In this document: positions 36,709 to 39,400 of the stretch, in pieces
How the letters are laid out: every line of letters begins with the position of its first letter
How positions within the stretch are numbered: position 1 is the first letter of the stretch
DNA from: Nitrospirae bacterium RIFCSPLOWO2_02_FULL_62_14
Lineage (GTDB): Bacteria > Nitrospirota > Nitrospiria > Nitrospirales > Nitrospiraceae
DNA length: 39,400 bases
Direction: 5' to 3'
NCBI GenBank assembly: GCA_001805245.1
Contig: MHEU01000016.1
Coordinates: forward strand, 1 to 39,400
Position numbers and translations under genes: made by a program
Notes under the pieces: model-generated
Told to the model about the DNA's origin: nothing
The model's database searches: none
What the model saw: only the letters and a program-made list of their open reading frames with translations

Positions 36709-37140
36709 ATGAACCAGGCGCCCATGACGCTGGCCTTGGCCCTGTGTGGCGCGCTGGCTGGCTCCTCGCCACTGGCGGCGGAGGAGGCGTCTCCGGTTCC
36801 CGCCCCGCCAGTGATGGCTGAGGTGGGCGCCGACGGGGTCCAGCGCGCGACGATCATCCTCGACAGTTATTCCTATGCGCCCAACCACTTGATCGTCCAG
36901 GCCGGCAAGCCGGTCGAGCTGACCCTGACGAGGGCGACTTTGATCACCCCGCATAATTTCCTGCTCAAGTCGCCGGATGCCGGCCTCGATATCGAAGAGG
37001 ATGTCGGCCACGGTGAACCCACGAAGGTTCGTTTTACTCCGATGACACCCGGGACGTTCACCTTCTATTGCGACCGAAAACTGCTGTTCTTTAAGAGTCA
37101 TCGCGAAGAGGGCATGGAAGGCCGTCTCGAAGTCCGGTAG
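36709..37140 (+). CDS. Exported cupredoxin-domain protein
   Basis: A 143-residue protein with a signal peptide (ending PLAAEE) and one cupredoxin domain. Copper ligands: His82 (TPHNF), Cys121 (FYCDR), His131 (KSHRE) and Met136 (EGMEG), with a 9-residue gap between Cys and the second His, longer than in plastocyanin. Probably a type-1 copper electron-transfer protein in the periplasm. The stop is one base before the squalene/phytoene synthase start. Confidence 0.86.
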   Translation: MNQAPMTLALALCGALAGSSPLAAEEASPVPAPPVMAEVGADGVQRATIILDSYSYAPNHLIVQAGKPVELTLTRATLITPHNFLLKSPDAGLDIEEDVGHGEPTKVRFTPMTPGTFTFYCDRKLLFFKSHREEGMEGRLEVR

Positions 37141-37141
37141 G

Positions 37142-38191
37142 ATGCTGGCCACGATCACCAACCCCCTCAAACGCTCCCTGCTGCGCGACATTCTCAAACA
37201 GGTGTCCCGTTCCTTCTATCTGACGCTTGCCGTCATGCCGGCTGATGTTCGGGATCAGATCGGGCTGTCCTATCTCTTTGCCAGGGCCGCGGATACGATT
37301 GCCGATACGGATGCAATCGAACGTGCGCAGCGGCTGCAGTACCTTAAGCAGTTCCGGGCCCAGTTCGCGGGCGAGCAGATCAACCGGGTGGCGATCCGCG
37401 GCATCCAGGCGGCCCTGGCGCCCCATCAAACCGACTCCGCCGAGCGTGTGCTGCTCCAGCGGCTCGAAGACTGTTTCCAGCTCTATCTGGATTGCACGCA
37501 GGACGATCGCCTTCGGATTCGTCGCCTCATGGGCACCCTGCCGAACGGGATGGAAATGGATCTGGCGCGCTTCCCTGGCGACACCACTGCGGATTTGAAG
37601 GCCCTCCAGACTCTCGATGAACTTGATCAGTACACCTATTATGTCGCCGGCTGTGTGGGGGAATTCTGGACCGACATGACATGCGGACATCGGCCGGCGC
37701 TCGCGCACTGGAATGTGAAGGAGATGTCGGCCATCGGCGTGCGGTTCGGCAAGGGTCTGCAACTGACGAACATTTTAAAGGATCTGGCGAAGGATCTTCA
37801 GCGGGGGCGCTGCTACATTCCTGAGGCAATGTTGAAGGAAGTCAGCCTGACATCGAAAGATCTGCTTCAGGCTGAGAAGGTTGACGCCTTTCGGCCGGTG
37901 CTGCGGCAATTGCTGACAATTGCGAAGGAGCATCTGGACCAGGGCTGGCTCTATACGATGGCGATCCCGCGTCTGGAAATCCGGCTCCGCCTCTCCTGCA
38001 TGTGGCCCATCCTGTTCGCCGGTGAAACGCTGCGGCTGATCGCCCGTTCGGATGAGTTGCTGAACCCGGCGGTGACGCTGAAGATTTCCCGGGGAACGGT
38101 CTATCGCATCATGGCGCTGACGATCCTGACCGGCGCCTGCGGATACGTCGGCACGGCCTACTGGGGCTGGCTCCGAAAGCAGATAGCCTAA
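37142..38191 (+). CDS. Squalene/phytoene synthase-family protein
   Basis: A 349-residue prenyl-diphosphate condensing enzyme. Motifs: VSRSFYLTLAVMP, ARAADTIADT (first DxxxD at 51-55), and NILKDLAKDLQRGRCYIP (second DxxxD, Asp214 and Asp218). A C-terminal membrane helix (about 325-345) resembles eukaryotic-type squalene synthases. Likely makes squalene from farnesyl diphosphate for hopanoids or quinone-like lipids (inference). Translation is coupled to the cupredoxin gene. Confidence 0.9.
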   Translation: MLATITNPLKRSLLRDILKQVSRSFYLTLAVMPADVRDQIGLSYLFARAADTIADTDAIERAQRLQYLKQFRAQFAGEQINRVAIRGIQAALAPHQTDSAERVLLQRLEDCFQLYLDCTQDDRLRIRRLMGTLPNGMEMDLARFPGDTTADLKALQTLDELDQYTYYVAGCVGEFWTDMTCGHRPALAHWNVKEMSAIGVRFGKGLQLTNILKDLAKDLQRGRCYIPEAMLKEVSLTSKDLLQAEKVDAFRPVLRQLLTIAKEHLDQGWLYTMAIPRLEIRLRLSCMWPILFAGETLRLIARSDELLNPAVTLKISRGTVYRIMALTILTGACGYVGTAYWGWLRKQIA

Positions 38192-38197
38192 GAAAGC

Positions 38198-38392
38198 AGG
38201 GTGGTAGCGCCGGATCGCTCCCGCACCTCCCAGAGCGACCCATCCGGGCTTTAGCTCGTGGAAGCCTTCCGGAATTCCTTCGTCCGCGATCTGCGATCGC
38301 GATGCCTCAGTCAGTTCCGGCTTTCCTCCTCGCTAAAGCCTCGGCGGGTACCCCGCTCTTCCGGTGAAGGTCGCTCTTGGCTCTCCCACCCT
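38198..38392. repeat. Large nested-hairpin element
   Basis: Three nested complementary pairs: AGGGTGG (38198-38204) with CCACCCT (38386-38392), GAGCGACC (38233-38240) with GGTCGCTC (38369-38376), and GGCTTTAGC (38247-38255) with GCTAAAGCC (38332-38340). Internal small hairpins include TTCCGGAA. No coding capacity supported. Could be a structured RNA or a palindromic element. Confidence 0.6.
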
Positions 38393-38404
38393 ACTCTAAA
38401 ACTG

Positions 38405-38441
38405 GAACGGGGACCGGTCGCTTGCAAACCGGTCCCCGTTC
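38405..38441. repeat. GGGGAC-type hairpin, copy 1 (plus orientation)
   Basis: A perfect 14-bp stem GAACGGGGACCGGT/ACCGGTCCCCGTTC around loop CGCTTGCAA, followed by a conserved flank AACGCTTCGCCA and GTTCAG. Copy 2 is at 39363-39397 in the opposite orientation. Similar hairpins are known as dispersed REP-type repeats in other genomes (from memory). Confidence 0.72.
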
Positions 38442-38680
38442 AACGCTTCGCCACGTTCAGTGGGCTGCCCTAGTAGCTAGTGTCCTCACAACATTGTTTA
38501 CCGCGAGCCTGTCGAGAGGCCGCCCAAGAATTATTGACGCACTTCTAAGGAAAGCGTAGCCTGCTTCCACCCGAAATGGTGAATGTCCCTGTTTTTCTTT
38601 CCTCAGTTTCTGAACTCGAACCGGAACGGTCGGAGGCCGAGGATGAGTCAGAGCATGGTTACTCCAGGGAAAGGCTCCCT

Positions 38681-38754
38681 GGCTGACTCGCCGTGCTCGC
38701 GCAACGCGCGGCCTCAGAAGGCCCTCGTTGGACGCGCGCAGTTGCGAGTCAGCC
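38681..38754. repeat. Inverted repeat with structured loop
   Basis: GGCTGACTCGC (38681-38691) pairs perfectly with GCGAGTCAGCC (38744-38754); the loop contains further small pairs such as GGCCT/AGGCC. It lies in the 38192-38861 non-coding stretch, where I see only hairpins. Confidence 0.6.
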
Positions 38755-38781
38755 ACGTCGCCCCCAATTTTAAGTGAGTGG

Positions 38782-38814
38782 GCGGGGACAGACCGCTGAT
38801 AGGCCTGTCCCCGC
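38782..38814. repeat. GGGGAC-type hairpin, different subtype
   Basis: GCGGGGACAG pairs with CTGTCCCCGC around a 13-nt loop. The flanks do not match copies 1 and 2, so it belongs to another subtype. Confidence 0.65.
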
Positions 38815-38861
38815 TCGGAATGAAGCCCGCATTTCTGGTTTCATGAGTTGAAGAGCTAACC

Positions 38862-39347
38862 ATGAGTCCAGCAAGAACATTTCCTGACGGTACACGACCG
38901 AATATGTTTTTCATCGGTGTGTTTGTTGTCCTCTGTTCCGCCATTGGTGCAGCTGCGATTTCATCTGTTGTCGCAGGTCTCCTTACGCTCGTAGAGCCTT
39001 CATGGTCCAAGCACAGCACATCTGGACTAGTGTTCATATTAAGTTTTCCGATTGGCATCGTTCTAGGGGGAACCTTTGGATACGTTTGGATTAAGTACGA
39101 CGCTCCGGACAAAACGGCGGGCTATATATTTTCTGTAGTGGGCAGTTTGATCACCTGCATTTGTCTTGTGTGGATTTTTCCATTGGCTCGAGAGTTCAGC
39201 GTCTTGGGGCTGATTTTAGTAACTGCTCATCCCTCACACGCGGTTCCATTAGTCGCGTCTTTGACAATGTTGGTAAGAGGCGTGCTGCTCATTAAGCGCC
39301 AAGAAAAGGAACAGCAAAGGGTAATAACTACTGGAGTAGCCCGCTGA
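38862..39347 (+). CDS. Small membrane protein of unknown function, lower GC
   Basis: A 161-residue product with about four hydrophobic segments (near 15-42, 55-76, 86-106, 115-137). No family recognised. Base composition is visibly less GC-rich than the window, and the gene is enclosed by inverted hairpin repeats, which suggests it may have been acquired. The start at 38862 has a weak GAAGAG upstream. Confidence 0.65.
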   Translation: MSPARTFPDGTRPNMFFIGVFVVLCSAIGAAAISSVVAGLLTLVEPSWSKHSTSGLVFILSFPIGIVLGGTFGYVWIKYDAPDKTAGYIFSVVGSLITCICLVWIFPLAREFSVLGLILVTAHPSHAVPLVASLTMLVRGVLLIKRQEKEQQRVITTGVAR

Positions 39348-39362
39348 ACTTGGCGAAGCGTT

Positions 39363-39397
39363 AACGGTGACAGACTTTCAAGCGGTCTGTCACCGTT
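39363..39397. repeat. GGGGAC-type hairpin, copy 2 (minus orientation)
   Basis: AACGGTGACAGAC/GTCTGTCACCGTT, 13-bp stem with a 9-nt loop. Reversed, the loop is CGCTTGAAA and the flank AACGCTTCGCCA plus GTTCAG matches copy 1. Four stem pairs differ between copies and all remain paired. The element may continue beyond the window end. Confidence 0.72.
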
Positions 39398-39400
39398 CCA

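Noticed and set aside
38405-39397. Integron attC sites flanking a gene cassette
   Set aside because: The hairpins are in opposite orientation, while cassette arrays have attC sites in one direction; no GTTRRRY core was found at the visible ends and no integrase is present.

Overview
The window reads as chromosomal DNA of a GC-rich Gram-negative bacterium, most likely a Nitrospira-type member of the Nitrospirota. This rests on protein style and gene content judged from memory: split pyruvate carboxylase, a hemE-hemH-hemG run, NtrY/NtrX, a YqeY/SpoIIE-like/STAS cluster, FmdB zinc-ribbon proteins and many short conserved proteins of unknown function. No rRNA, CRISPR array, prophage or complete insertion sequence is visible. 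Genes lie on both strands in short operons.

Layout. 1-6641 is a minus-strand block: thiol peroxidase (cut by the window edge), a lipoprotein alpha/beta hydrolase, pycB, pycA, a secreted IPT/TIG protein, a PstS-like binding protein and an FmdB zinc ribbon. 6889-8815 carries small plus-strand genes and an EamA transporter. 8822-10663 is a minus-strand operon: a CbiX-like chelatase broken by an in-frame amber codon, an NAD-dependent epimerase and a DUF523 protein. 10891-14461 is the late heme pathway. 14626-19144 holds poorly known genes, mazG, a DUF1844 protein and a TPR metalloprotease. 19216-24270 is ntrY-ntrX plus an RlmD/TrmA-like methyltransferase that lacks catalytic residues. 24485-26428 is purM-purN plus a small gene. 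A tRNA-Ala(CGC), a partial copy of its 3' end and an apparent two-gene insertion (nucleotidyltransferase-like) follow. 27835-31682 (minus) is a lipoprotein, a STAS antagonist, a phosphatase/kinase fusion and yqeY. 32059-38191 has an MFS transporter, secreted proteins, glutathione peroxidase, htpX, a cupredoxin and a squalene/phytoene synthase. The last 1.2 kb is rich in hairpins and holds one lower-GC membrane-protein gene.

The most striking feature lies in the spacers. At least 15 places carry degenerate tandem repeats with a period of exactly 7, 8 or 9 nt. Several different unit sequences are used. Many arrays have a left arm and an inverted right arm, so the whole spacer can fold back. They run almost flush from one gene's stop codon to the next gene's start codon; in some cases the stop, the ribosome-binding site or the first codons are inside the array. 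The same unit families recur at unlinked spacers. This is not an ordinary REP, CRISPR or terminator pattern and is the best candidate here for an undescribed system. A second layer of dispersed palindromic elements is also present: MITE-like copies with a gene stop codon in or beside one end, REP-like hairpins with compensatory base changes, and inverted GGGGAC-type hairpins.
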